Part shown: one piece after another, positions 6,598 to 13,742 of the stretch | How positions within the stretch are numbered: the stretch's first letter is position 1 | Layout of the letters: every line of letters starts with the position of its first letter | Assembly (NCBI RefSeq): GCF_007003975.1 | Contig: NZ_VFTC01000028.1 | Location: 1-64,000, forward strand | Direction of reading: 5' to 3' | Length of the DNA stretch: 64,000 nucleotides | DNA from: Mesorhizobium sp. WSM4306 | GTDB lineage: Bacteria > Pseudomonadota > Alphaproteobacteria > Rhizobiales > Rhizobiaceae | Notes under the pieces: generated by a model | Seen by the model: only the letters and a program-made list of their open reading frames with translations | What the model was told of the DNA's origin: nothing | Databases searched by the model: none | Position numbers and translations under genes: made by a program

Positions 6598-7837
6598 GTG
6601 TTCGTGCCTTTCCGAGCTTGGGAGGATTCGTCGTGCCTTTCGCGGCCAACTGCCACGATGTTGGATTGGTGCCTGGCAGCGTGCCTTCCTGTACGTCTTG
6701 CAGGGCCGCCCAGAGCGATCCGTCGTGCGTAACCAGTGCGCCCTTGCTGTATGGCAAGGCACGCTGAAAGACGCCCTTGTAGGCGTCGCGCTGCCCGTTC
6801 GCCTCCAGTTCGGCGACGCGCGCCTCTAGCGCCATGCAGCGATGCATCGCCCAAAGATGATTGGCGTAGACGTCACCCTCGACATTCGAGATGAAATCGA
6901 GGTGCACAGCCGTGTCAGCCGGCAGATCAGCCTTGCGGAAGTGGTCGGCCAAAGCGGCGCGCCAGTAGTGTTTTGATTCTTCGTAGGCATCCTGGAAAAC
7001 ATCGCCGTTGTCATTGCCGCGCATGACGGCGGGATATTCCGGTGGACCAGCCGCAACAGCCTTCTCGTCAATCTCCCAAGCTCGGCGCTGCCGTGCCGGC
7101 TGTGGCGCCTTTGGCTTTTCGATCTCGCCGATCTCGACTTTGAAGCGTTTTTCCTGCGCGTCGTCTGCCTGCTGCCTAAGGGTTGAAAGCTGGGTGCCGA
7201 GCCGCTTCTGCAAGTCGGTGTTCTGATCGAGCGCATGCTTTGCCTGGTCGGCCTTAAGAAGCTTCTGCTTTTCATCGATCAGCCGGTTGATCCGGGCGAT
7301 GTCGGTGTCGACTTTGCTGAGAGCGGCTGCGCGCTGGAGATCCACCTCGATGTGTGTCGAGCGACCATCGCGGAAATCAGCCCGCTTGACCGACAGGATG
7401 CTGGCCTCGACGTTGGCCGCGAGTGTAACTGCGCTGAGCTCAAGCCATAGCCACTTAAGATATCGAACGCCGTAGGTTCCGCGAATGGGCTCCGAGTCCA
7501 GGCCTTTGAAACCGATACTCAAGCCTTTGACGAGACCGGCGCGAATGGCGCCCCAAGCCTCGTCAACCCGGTCTTTCAACTTGCCCGGATCGGCGATGGT
7601 GGCGATCTTGGCGACGATCTCGATTCCGGCGTCGGTGACCTTTGCAGCCGTTACCCAGCCCACGGGAGCATCGTGTTGGTGCTGCCAGAGTAGTGGTATC
7701 GGCAGCTTGAAAACGGCGCCGCGAGGTTCCACGACGTCATCTTGCAAATCGGTCGCGGGCGTCGTCGCGATGCCCGTTATCGTGCGCTCGTCTTCCGAGA
7801 CGCTTTTGATATTTAGGACGGAATAGCCGCGGTTCAT
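6581..7837 (-). CDS. HK97-type prohead protease with extra coiled-coil and C-terminal binding-type domain
   Basis: A 418-residue protein. Residues about 15-160 match the caudoviral prohead protease fold (peptidase family S78/U35): TGIATTPATDLQDDVVEP, then LWQHQHDAPVGWV with the expected His, and LVKGLSIGFKG with the expected Ser. Residues about 165-235 are a likely coiled coil rich in Lys/Gln/Leu. Residues about 350-402 (YSKGALVTHDGSLWAALQDV, then PGTNPTSWQL) resemble the small carbohydrate-binding modules found on phage tails and chitinases. Family proteases are usually nearer 200 residues, so this is a fusion. It follows the capsid gene by 12 bases, the reverse of the common protease-capsid order. 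The ATG at 7837 is preceded by GAGGT. Confidence 0.8.
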   Translation of the reverse strand: MNRGYSVLNIKSVSEDERTITGIATTPATDLQDDVVEPRGAVFKLPIPLLWQHQHDAPVGWVTAAKVTDAGIEIVAKIATIADPGKLKDRVDEAWGAIRAGLVKGLSIGFKGLDSEPIRGTYGVRYLKWLWLELSAVTLAANVEASILSVKRADFRDGRSTHIEVDLQRAAALSKVDTDIARINRLIDEKQKLLKADQAKHALDQNTDLQKRLGTQLSTLRQQADDAQEKRFKVEIGEIEKPKAPQPARQRRAWEIDEKAVAAGPPEYPAVMRGNDNGDVFQDAYEESKHYWRAALADHFRKADLPADTAVHLDFISNVEGDVYANHLWAMHRCMALEARVAELEANGQRDAYKGVFQRALPYSKGALVTHDGSLWAALQDVQEGTLPGTNPTSWQLAAKGTTNPPKLGKARTHDNAR

Positions 7838-7849
7838 TTTTGCATTACC

Positions 7850-8911
7850 TCACGGCGAATTCGCCGAGCCCCAATCGACCGATGTCAGCTTGTAGACGCT
7901 GTTTGCTCGAACGACTTTGGCGCCGGCCCATGTCGACACCTGGATGGCAACTAGGCCGCGCTGGAACAGCGGAATCAGAACTGTGCTCGCGGTCGGCGGT
8001 GAATCCGGCGCATCGTCCATTTGAATCGTCGCGTGCTGGAAACGCTCCAGAATTAGCGCGTCGGTGTTGCCGGCGATGCCCGAAGCGTCGAGCGCATAGA
8101 ACGTGCCGTAGGGGCAAGCATCGCAGGGAATGAGCGGCGTTTTCAGCAGCGTGCCGCCGGTGACAGGGTTGATATCGCCGAAGGCAAAACCGCCGTCGAT
8201 CGTCATCGTCGCCAGCATTTTGACGGTGTCGGGGTGCGTGATGAAAAACAGCTTCGATTGCCCGCCTAGGTCGAGAGCGGCCAGCGCCGTCTTGAGGTCG
8301 TTTTGGATAGCTGCAACCGTAGATCCACCACTGGCCGATGACGTAGCGCCGGCATCGAGGATCGTCAGGAACTGAGCGTCTGCGGTGACAGAGACGGCGC
8401 CGCGCAATTCGTGCGCAATGAGCGGGTCAGCCTGGGCGCCGAGCATCAAAAGTTCTTTGGTGACGATGACAAAGCCGACTGCCCGGAAGGCGTCGATATA
8501 CTCATTTTCCAGGGAGAGCCGCGTCATGCGCTTGGCCGAGCCTTCGCCGAGAACGTAGCCGGTTGCCGATGCTGTCACTGCCGAAAGCTGCGAGCGCAAC
8601 GGCACGCGCAGCATCGAATCGAGGATGCGGAAAAACGCGCCAGTGTTGCGCAAGCTGTCCATGAAGCCATCGGCAACCACGCCGTACGGCGCCAGTTCCG
8701 CGCCCCAGCCCGCGCCATCAATCCGGCCGCTGGTGACTGCCGCCTTCATCTGCATAGCGGCCTTGGCGGCGTCCATGAGGCGCGGCGCCATGATGTCGGC
8801 CATGTTGTCGAGATCGCCGGGGTTTTCGTTCCTGGCAAGCATCCGAGCGACGCGGGCGAAATCTAAGCCCCGGTCGGTGTCGGTGTTTGCGATGTGGACT
8901 GTGCCTCGCAT
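7850..8911 (-). CDS. Phage major capsid protein (HK97-like)
   Basis: A 353-residue protein from ATG 8911, with AGGA eight bases upstream. From about residue 90 on it reads like an HK97-fold coat protein: LRVPLRSQLSAVTASATGYV, EYIDAFRAVGFVIVTKELL, KLFFITHPDTVKML, and the C-terminal FQRGLVAIQVSTWAGAKVVR. The first 60-90 residues are charged and helical and may be a scaffold/delta domain removed by the adjacent protease. No portal or terminase gene precedes it, which is the main oddity. An encapsulin-type use cannot be excluded, but the neighbouring protease favours a phage-type procapsid. Confidence 0.85.
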   Translation of the reverse strand: MRGTVHIANTDTDRGLDFARVARMLARNENPGDLDNMADIMAPRLMDAAKAAMQMKAAVTSGRIDGAGWGAELAPYGVVADGFMDSLRNTGAFFRILDSMLRVPLRSQLSAVTASATGYVLGEGSAKRMTRLSLENEYIDAFRAVGFVIVTKELLMLGAQADPLIAHELRGAVSVTADAQFLTILDAGATSSASGGSTVAAIQNDLKTALAALDLGGQSKLFFITHPDTVKMLATMTIDGGFAFGDINPVTGGTLLKTPLIPCDACPYGTFYALDASGIAGNTDALILERFQHATIQMDDAPDSPPTASTVLIPLFQRGLVAIQVSTWAGAKVVRANSVYKLTSVDWGSANSP

Positions 8912-8990
8912 GGCAGTTTTCCTCAGAAATTAATCGTGCCGAATCTTTCGCACGTTTCTGGGTTTAGGCAGGCCACGTGTTGCCTGGCCT

Positions 8991-9194
8991 TTATACATCG
9001 AACTCAGCGGCTTTGCCGGCGGCGATGTAGCGTTCAAGCGCCTTCTCGATCTCCGCTTTGTCCTCGGCCAGGTTGATCGGCAGTTGCCCGGCGCTGGTCA
9101 GCAATGCCGTGACGTGCGCCTCGTCGTGCACGGTCTTCAAAACGATCAAGCCGAGCTTCTTGCGCCGCTTGCTGAGGCAGGAGCGCGTCGTCAT
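8991..9194 (-). CDS. Small coupled phage-like gene, 67 residues
   Basis: The protein starts at ATG 9194 (MTTRSCLSKRRKKLGLIVLK), overlapping the upstream stop codon by four bases, and ends 80 bases before the capsid gene. It has a basic N-terminus and a helical acidic C-terminus (AEDKAEIEKALERYIAAGKAAEFDV). No family recognised. Its place just before the capsid gene would suit a scaffold or head-assembly helper, but this is positional inference. Confidence 0.65.
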   Translation of the reverse strand: MTTRSCLSKRRKKLGLIVLKTVHDEAHVTALLTSAGQLPINLAEDKAEIEKALERYIAAGKAAEFDV

Positions 9195-9388
9195 GGCAGC
9201 GCACCGAGAATGATCGCGGCAATGAGAGCGAAACTGGCTGCAGTCAGCCAGAAAACGAACCTTGGCCCACTTTTCAGAGTTTTGCGACGCGTGGCCCAAA
9301 AACTCAGGATTTTGCGGAAACGCGTGTTACGGGACCCAGGCGGTGGGCGATCGGCTACATTTCCAGGCTTGATGGCCCGCCCCCTCAT
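9191..9388 (-). CDS. Small single-span membrane protein, coupled
   Basis: A 65-residue protein from ATG 9388 to 9191. A basic N-terminal half precedes one C-terminal hydrophobic segment (FVFWLTAASFALIAAIILGA), so it is probably a tail-anchored inner-membrane peptide. Both ends overlap neighbours by four bases (ATGA). A frame starting farther upstream (9562) is in phase but overlaps the previous gene. It could be a holin-like or immunity protein; there is no direct evidence. Confidence 0.6.
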   Translation of the reverse strand: MRGRAIKPGNVADRPPPGSRNTRFRKILSFWATRRKTLKSGPRFVFWLTAASFALIAAIILGALP

Positions 9389-9558
9389 GCGCGCCGCCGC
9401 AGTAGCAGGATGCTTGGTGGATTGTTCGGCTGCACCATATGCCGCTCTCGCCACATCCGCTTTGCTAGGCCAGGGATCGCGCTGATCACCTTGGCGGTCG
9501 GCCGCTTTTGCGCCCAGACGAACAGGTCGAGTTGAGCCGGATCGTGCTTGGTGCTCAT
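9385..9558 (-). CDS. Small coupled gene, 57 residues
   Basis: This frame starts at ATG 9558, overlapping the preceding stop (ATGA), and ends in TGA at 9385, overlapping the next start. The product begins MSTKHDPAQLDLFVWAQ, contains a short helix (AKVISAIPGLAKRMWRE) and ends in LLLRRRA. The VISAIPGLA segment reminds me of small uncharacterised proteins in rhizobial phage-like elements. Function unknown; the tight coupling on both sides argues that it is genuine. Confidence 0.6.
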   Translation of the reverse strand: MSTKHDPAQLDLFVWAQKRPTAKVISAIPGLAKRMWRERHMVQPNNPPSILLLRRRA

Positions 9559-10340
9559 GCAACGCTCCTCTGACCTTCGACTATTGCGCGTGTCAGCCGT
9601 CCGGTTGCGAGCAGCGTTCGCATCCGAGCCATGGTGAGCGGACCTAGAGTGAGATCGGAGAAAAGGGTCGACATCATTGCCGCAAGCTCGTCGGCGCTGG
9701 ACGGAACCGGAAAGGGTATGTGGCGGTCGCCTTCCGGATCGAGCCCGTTTTGAACCTGTGAAGGATTTTCCCCTTCTTCAGAGCTAATACCGTCTAGGTA
9801 GTTATCTAGGTAATTGCCTGCATTTGGCTCAATCACGTCCCTGTGGGAACTACAATCACAAGACTGATCCGGGCCTGCATTTGGCTCAATCACAGGATCG
9901 GGCTCTGACAACGTTCCGTAACGTTTCTGCCGCTGGCGTTCCTTCCGCTCGGCATCGATGCGCCTGAGGGTTTCCCTAGCGATCAGCATATGGTCGAGCA
10001 CCATGCTTTCGCGCGCAAATCTCAGCCGGTAGCGATGGGCGCCGGTTCCGGTTTTGCCTGCCGGTTCCAGGTAGCCAAGCTTTACCAGGGCGTTCCGGTT
10101 GTCGATGATCGCCCGTGTACTCAGGCCGGTGGCGACCTGTAGATCGATGATCGACACATAGGGCTTGTCTGTATCAAAATCGGTGACGAACCGGAGATAG
10201 GCGCGAATAATCTTCAATGCCGGAATCGGGCATTTGGGATCTGCGTTGATCATGTCTTCAAAGTCGAATTTCCGGCTTGCGAGAGAGGTTGCGCCTCTAT
10301 CCATCGTCGGCGGCGCGGTCGCGATATCGTCCTGGCTCAT
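9555..10340 (-). CDS. Winged-helix replication-initiator-like protein
   Basis: A 261-residue protein from ATG 10340. Residues about 35-115 resemble the winged-helix domain of phage or plasmid replication proteins: an initial helix (CPIPALKIIRAYLRFV), then YVSIIDLQVATGLSTRAIID and NALVKLGYLEPAGKTG, ending in a beta strand. A charged linker (RRIDAERKERQRQKRYG) and a duplicated VIEPNAG motif follow, then a C-terminal helical part. It sits in the early-gene position after the Xis-like gene. DNA binding is likely; an initiator role is inferred from position and layout. Confidence 0.6.
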   Translation of the reverse strand: MSQDDIATAPPTMDRGATSLASRKFDFEDMINADPKCPIPALKIIRAYLRFVTDFDTDKPYVSIIDLQVATGLSTRAIIDNRNALVKLGYLEPAGKTGTGAHRYRLRFARESMVLDHMLIARETLRRIDAERKERQRQKRYGTLSEPDPVIEPNAGPDQSCDCSSHRDVIEPNAGNYLDNYLDGISSEEGENPSQVQNGLDPEGDRHIPFPVPSSADELAAMMSTLFSDLTLGPLTMARMRTLLATGRLTRAIVEGQRSVA

Positions 10341-10528
10341 GCCGACCGAGCCCTCCGCAACGTTGTCTCGCGGATGACGACAATGGCTTGGTGCGCTGTC
10401 AGTCCAAACCGCCGCTGTAGTGCCGGCACGATTGGCCGCTCGACGTTGCCGAAGTTGGCGACATAGAACTCAACCGCCTGCTCGATGATGGCGCTGTGCT
10501 GGTGTTCTGGAGGAGTGAGGTCAGTCAT
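10337..10528 (-). CDS. Small hypothetical protein, coupled
   Basis: A 63-residue protein from ATG 10528, sharing four-base overlaps with the genes on either side. The middle (QRRFGLTAHQAIVVIRETTLRRA) reads like a helix-turn-helix or small helical bundle. No family recognised. It sits between the Xis-like and winged-helix genes and is probably a small DNA-binding accessory protein. Confidence 0.6.
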   Translation of the reverse strand: MTDLTPPEHQHSAIIEQAVEFYVANFGNVERPIVPALQRRFGLTAHQAIVVIRETTLRRARSA

Positions 10529-10737
10529 GCGACCTCCTGCGACAGCAAGTTTTCAAAATACGCGCGCAGGGCGGCGCGTGACGCTACCCATTGCCGTCCA
10601 ACCTTCCTTGCCGGAAGGAGACCGGTTTCGAGGATGTAGAAAGCCTGGCGCTCGTTCTTGAGGTTCAGCTCCCGCGCAATGGCGGCAGCGCCCCAGACAA
10701 GGCCAAGGCCTTGTTGTTCTTCAACGTGTGGATTCAC
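10525..10737 (-). CDS. AlpA/excisionase-like DNA-binding protein
   Basis: A 70-residue protein from GTG 10737, with AAGGA seven bases upstream. It has the MerR-like winged-helix pattern of excisionases: WGAAAIARELNLKNERQAFYI, then LLPARKVGRQWVASRAALRAYF. Such proteins bend DNA at attachment sites and often regulate the integrase. It is transcribed divergently from the integrase across a 245-base gap holding a palindrome (10759-10774) and a GCGACA pair. It heads the long minus-strand operon. Confidence 0.7.
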   Translation of the reverse strand: MNPHVEEQQGLGLVWGAAAIARELNLKNERQAFYILETGLLPARKVGRQWVASRAALRAYFENLLSQEVA

Positions 10738-10758
10738 CGACGAGTCCTTTCAGTCCGG

Positions 10759-10774
10759 CACCGTTAGAACGGTG
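10759..10774. promoter_or_regulatory. Palindromic operator upstream of the Xis-like gene
   Basis: CACCGTT (10759-10765) and AACGGTG (10768-10774) form a perfect 7-2-7 palindrome 21 bases upstream of the GTG start. The core octamer AGAACGGT recurs at 10881-10888. It is a likely autoregulatory operator; the binding protein is unknown. Confidence 0.5.
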
Positions 10775-10914
10775 GCCGTCCAAGGGTTGGATTTAGCAAC
10801 GGAAACCGCGCCGTCGCGCCCTCAACTGAAACTTTGGTCGATCACCAACTTCTAGTGCATGTTTTGTTCCATTACAAGTCAGAACGGTTAGTTTTCAACA
10901 GGTACAAGCCGACG

Positions 10915-10952
10915 TTGACAAGCGGATTGTTACGCGACACATTGCGACATGA
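10915..10952 (+). promoter_or_regulatory. Candidate integrase promoter with embedded GCGACA pair
   Basis: A perfect TTGACA at 10915-10920 is followed after 17 bases by CACATT (10938-10943), a weak -10. The GCGACA pair at 10934-10939 and 10944-10949 lies across the -10 area, so binding of Int or Xis there would repress the integrase. Promoter strength and the -10 assignment are uncertain. Confidence 0.4.
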
Positions 10953-10982
10953 TACCAGCGATTACACACAAGGGGATTGGGA

Positions 10983-12245
10983 ATGTCGGTTCGCAAGCGC
11001 AAATGGACCACCGCCAAGGGCGCCGAGAAAGAAGCCTGGATCGTTGACTATGTGGACGGCAACGGCACCCGCCGGCTGAAGACCTTCGACAAGAAGAAGG
11101 ATGCCGATGCCTGGGAGGCAAAGACCACCGTTTCCATAGATGAGGGAACGCACGTGGCCGATCGCGCGACTGTCGCGGTGGATGAGGCAAGCGTTTTCTG
11201 GCTTGAGGATGGGACGGCGGCAGCCCTCGAACGCTCGACGCTCGATCAACGCCGCCAACACCTGAACGAGCATATCCTGCCGTTCCTGGGCAAGCTGCGC
11301 TTGTCGAAGCTCAGCATCCCTGTCGTGCGCCAATTCCAGGACAGGCTTCGCACCGAGCCGCACGGCACCAAGAAGCAGGTTTGCAGCGCCGACATGATCA
11401 AGCGCGTCACCGTAAGCCTGGGCTCATTGCTGGCGGATGCGCAGGAGCGCGGACTGGTTGCCCGCAATGTGGTGCACGACATGTCCAACCGCCGGAAGCG
11501 CAAGAAGAACAGCGACCGAAAACCAAAACTGAAGGTTGGCATCGATATTCCGTCACCGGCGGAAATCAGGCTCATTGTGGAGCACAGCAAGGGCTGGCAC
11601 CGCCCGCTGATCGTCACCGCCATATTCACTGGCCTTCGCTCATCCGAATTGCGCGGCCTGCGGTGGAGCGATGTGGATCTGAAGGCGGCGGAACTTCATG
11701 TCCGGCAGCGCGCGGACCGCTACCACGCGAAGAAGTATGTCGATGAAGGCTATAACCCGATTGGCCTGCCGAAATCAGAGGCAGGTGAAGACCGCACGAT
11801 CCCGCTGGCGCCGATGGTCGTCAACACGTTGCGCGAATGGAAGCTCAAGTGTCCAAAGGGTCCGCTCGATCTGGTTTTCCCGAACGGGGAGGGCAATATC
11901 GAGTTTCACGCCAACATCGTTACACGCGGCTTGCATCCGCCGCAGATAGCCGCCGGTCTTACTGTCCCTGCGCTCGACAGGAAGGGGAAGGCAAAGACCG
12001 ACAAGGAAGGCAATCCAATCATGGCCGCGAAGTACACCGGCCTTCATGCGCTCCGGCATTTCTATGCGAGCTGGCTCATCAATCCAAAAGACGCTGGCGG
12101 GCAGGGCAAGGATATCAAGACGGTGCAGGCGCGCATGGGTCATTCGAGCATCGTGATGACAGCCGACACTTACGGCCACTTGTTCCCGAACGCGAATGAT
12201 CAGGACGAGTTGGCCGCAGCGGAAAAGTCATTGCTCGGAGGCTGA
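10983..12245 (+). CDS. Tyrosine site-specific integrase
   Basis: A 420-residue phage-type integrase. ATG 10983 is preferred over the TTG two codons earlier because AGGGG lies seven bases upstream. The N-terminal AP2-like arm-binding region (residues 1-60) is followed by a SAM-like core-binding domain (about 75-175) and the catalytic domain. Catalytic residues visible are Arg in TGLRSSELRGLRW, His-x-x-Arg in HALRHFYASW, and His and the nucleophilic Tyr in GHSSIVMTADTYGHLF. It points at the tRNA-Gln gene 68 bases away, which is the integration target. The spacer between the Arg and His-x-x-Arg boxes is somewhat long. Confidence 0.95.
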   Translation: MSVRKRKWTTAKGAEKEAWIVDYVDGNGTRRLKTFDKKKDADAWEAKTTVSIDEGTHVADRATVAVDEASVFWLEDGTAAALERSTLDQRRQHLNEHILPFLGKLRLSKLSIPVVRQFQDRLRTEPHGTKKQVCSADMIKRVTVSLGSLLADAQERGLVARNVVHDMSNRRKRKKNSDRKPKLKVGIDIPSPAEIRLIVEHSKGWHRPLIVTAIFTGLRSSELRGLRWSDVDLKAAELHVRQRADRYHAKKYVDEGYNPIGLPKSEAGEDRTIPLAPMVVNTLREWKLKCPKGPLDLVFPNGEGNIEFHANIVTRGLHPPQIAAGLTVPALDRKGKAKTDKEGNPIMAAKYTGLHALRHFYASWLINPKDAGGQGKDIKTVQARMGHSSIVMTADTYGHLFPNANDQDELAAAEKSLLGG

Positions 12246-12247
12246 AC

Positions 12248-12266
12248 GCGACACAAACGCAACATG
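12248..12266 (+). promoter_or_regulatory. Paired GCRACA site beside attR
   Basis: GCGACA (12248-12253) and GCAACA (12259-12264) are five bases apart and followed by TGG, as in the copies near attL and upstream of the integrase. It lies between the integrase stop and attR, where an arm-type site is expected. Confidence 0.45.
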
Positions 12267-12313
12267 GCGGCCTGATGCGGTCTGATAAATTCTCATAAGT
12301 GCTTGATTTTGTT

Positions 12314-12361
12314 TGGCTGGGGAACCTGGATTCGAACCAGGACTAACGGAGTCAGAGTCCG
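12314..12361 (-). repeat. attR: 3' part of the intact tRNA-Gln
   Basis: These 48 bases are identical to 1745-1792 and begin exactly at the tRNA's CCA. Integration here restores the tRNA, as is usual for tRNA-targeting tyrosine recombinases. Confidence 0.92.
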
Positions 12362-12387
12362 TGGGTCTACCGTTAACCTATTCCCCA
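12314..12387 (-). tRNA. tRNA-Gln(CUG)
   Basis: On the minus strand a 74-nt cloverleaf is visible: acceptor TGGGGAA/TTCCCCA, D arm GGT...ACC, anticodon arm ACGGA-CTCTGAC-TCCGT with anticodon CTG, T arm CCTGG-TTCGAAT-CCAGG, discriminator G and an encoded CCA. It decodes CAG glutamine codons. Its 3' two-thirds serve as the attachment site of the adjacent element. Confidence 0.95.
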
Positions 12388-12522
12388 GCAGGCGCTGTCG
12401 CGCTGGTGGGCCGCCGAAGCAGCCGCGCGTGCCTTGTAGCCGCCGCCGGAAAATAGTCAAGCCTGCCTTGTGTTTCAATCATGGGCTTTTGGTTTGTTCC
12501 GTCGATGCGCGCGGGCAGGGCG

Positions 12523-13455
12523 CTATTTCTCGCCACGGCTGTATTGCGAATGCTCGAAAAACAGCACCACGCCAAGCGCGATCACCAGCGGGATGATCAG
12601 GTAGAACAGGCGGAACACCAAAAGTGCCGCCAGCACGCCGACCGGGTCCATCTGCGACAGACCGGCGAGGAACACGACCTCGAACACGCCGAGCCCGCCC
12701 GGCGCGTGCGAGATCTGCGCCACCGAGAACGACACCAGGAACACGCCGAGGATGACGAAATAGCCGGGATTGCCCGCCACGGGCAGGGCAAAGAAGATGA
12801 TCGCAGCCGCAGCCAGAAGCTCGATCGGGCCGATCAGCAATTGCCGCACCACGATCGGCAGCGCTGGGTAATGCAGCTGGAAGCCGGCGATTTTCAGCGG
12901 CTTCAGGTGCAGCCAGCTGCCGAAGATATAGGCGCCGACCAGAATGAGCAAAGCGGTGCCGGCGGCGATCGCCAGCCCGTGATGCGGGGCGCCGGAGAAG
13001 CGGCCGATGATCTGCGGCTCGAACACCAGCACCAGGCCGCCGACCAGCAGGCTGGACAGCACGAAGGTGATCCAGCAGATCGCCACCAATATGCCGACAT
13101 CCTGTCCGGTCAGCCCCCTGGTGCCGTAGGCGCGGTAGCGGATCACAGCGCCCGATAACACCGAGCCGCCAATGTTGTGCGACAGCGCGTAGGTGGTGAA
13201 GGAGCAGAACGTGACGAACAGCCACGACACTTTCTTGCCGATATGCAAGAGCGCGATGTGGTCGTAGCCGGCGAGCGAGGCATAGGCGACGACCGAACTC
13301 AGAGCCGCCAGCACCCAGCCGCGCGTCGGGATGGCGACGATGCCGTCCCAGACATCGTCGAGCGAGATGCCGCGCAGCTCATGCCACAGCAACAGCAGCG
13401 AGAAGATCACCGCTGCAATGCCGATGACCGGCCACAGATAGCGCCTCCAGCTCAT
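12523..13455 (-). CDS. Lysylphosphatidylglycerol synthase transmembrane-family (UPF0104) protein
   Basis: A 310-residue integral membrane protein with about eight hydrophobic segments. The pattern YALSHNIGGSVLSGAVIRYRAYGTRGL and, later, SHAPGGLGVFEVVFL matches the flippase-like membrane part of the MprF/AglD/UPF0104 family. There is no soluble aminoacyl-transferase domain, so it is a membrane-only relative whose lipid substrate cannot be named. It stands alone between tRNA-Gln and the divergent ppx gene. Confidence 0.8.
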   Translation of the reverse strand: MSWRRYLWPVIGIAAVIFSLLLLWHELRGISLDDVWDGIVAIPTRGWVLAALSSVVAYASLAGYDHIALLHIGKKVSWLFVTFCSFTTYALSHNIGGSVLSGAVIRYRAYGTRGLTGQDVGILVAICWITFVLSSLLVGGLVLVFEPQIIGRFSGAPHHGLAIAAGTALLILVGAYIFGSWLHLKPLKIAGFQLHYPALPIVVRQLLIGPIELLAAAAIIFFALPVAGNPGYFVILGVFLVSFSVAQISHAPGGLGVFEVVFLAGLSQMDPVGVLAALLVFRLFYLIIPLVIALGVVLFFEHSQYSRGEK

Positions 13456-13742
13456 GGAGTTCTCGTCATGCGTTGCTGCCCATCGCCCATGCGGGCGCGA
13501 AAAAATCCGCGATTCACCAATATTGCCGCCTCATTTCAGAAATGCCTCATTGAAGCCGGCTATTCAACCGGACAAGCCCCGCTATTCAACGCCGCAGGCA
13601 TTGCCGCTGCGTGATGCCGGCAAAATTTGTCCCACTGCTCTTGGTGATCCGGTCCCGCACTGCTACTCTGGCGGCAACTTAAAACATTTAGGTGCCTGCT
13701 GCGTCCGGTTTCCCGGTTCGCGCGGCGCCGGAAGGACCCGAA

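Larger units (their letters stand above)
1745..12361. mobile_element. 10.6-kb integrated satellite-like element in tRNA-Gln(CUG)
   Basis: The boundaries are the two copies of a perfect 48-bp direct repeat (1745-1792 and 12314-12361). The right copy is the 3' part of an intact tRNA-Gln gene and the left copy is the displaced 3' fragment. A tyrosine recombinase gene sits at the right end pointing at the tRNA, with an AlpA/Xis-like gene divergent from it. One long minus-strand gene set (10737 to 4693) encodes replication-like, capsid, protease and tail-fibre-like proteins; the left 2.7 kb carries accessory genes. I see no terminase, portal, tail tube, tape-measure, lysis or repressor gene. It may be a capsid-encoding satellite, a degraded prophage, or an integrative element using a capsid for another purpose. 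Confidence 0.9.

Noticed and set aside
12481..13158. Plus-strand reading frame rich in Gln/His/Arg
   Set aside because: It is antisense to the UPF0104 membrane protein gene and has the low-complexity composition of a reversed high-GC gene.
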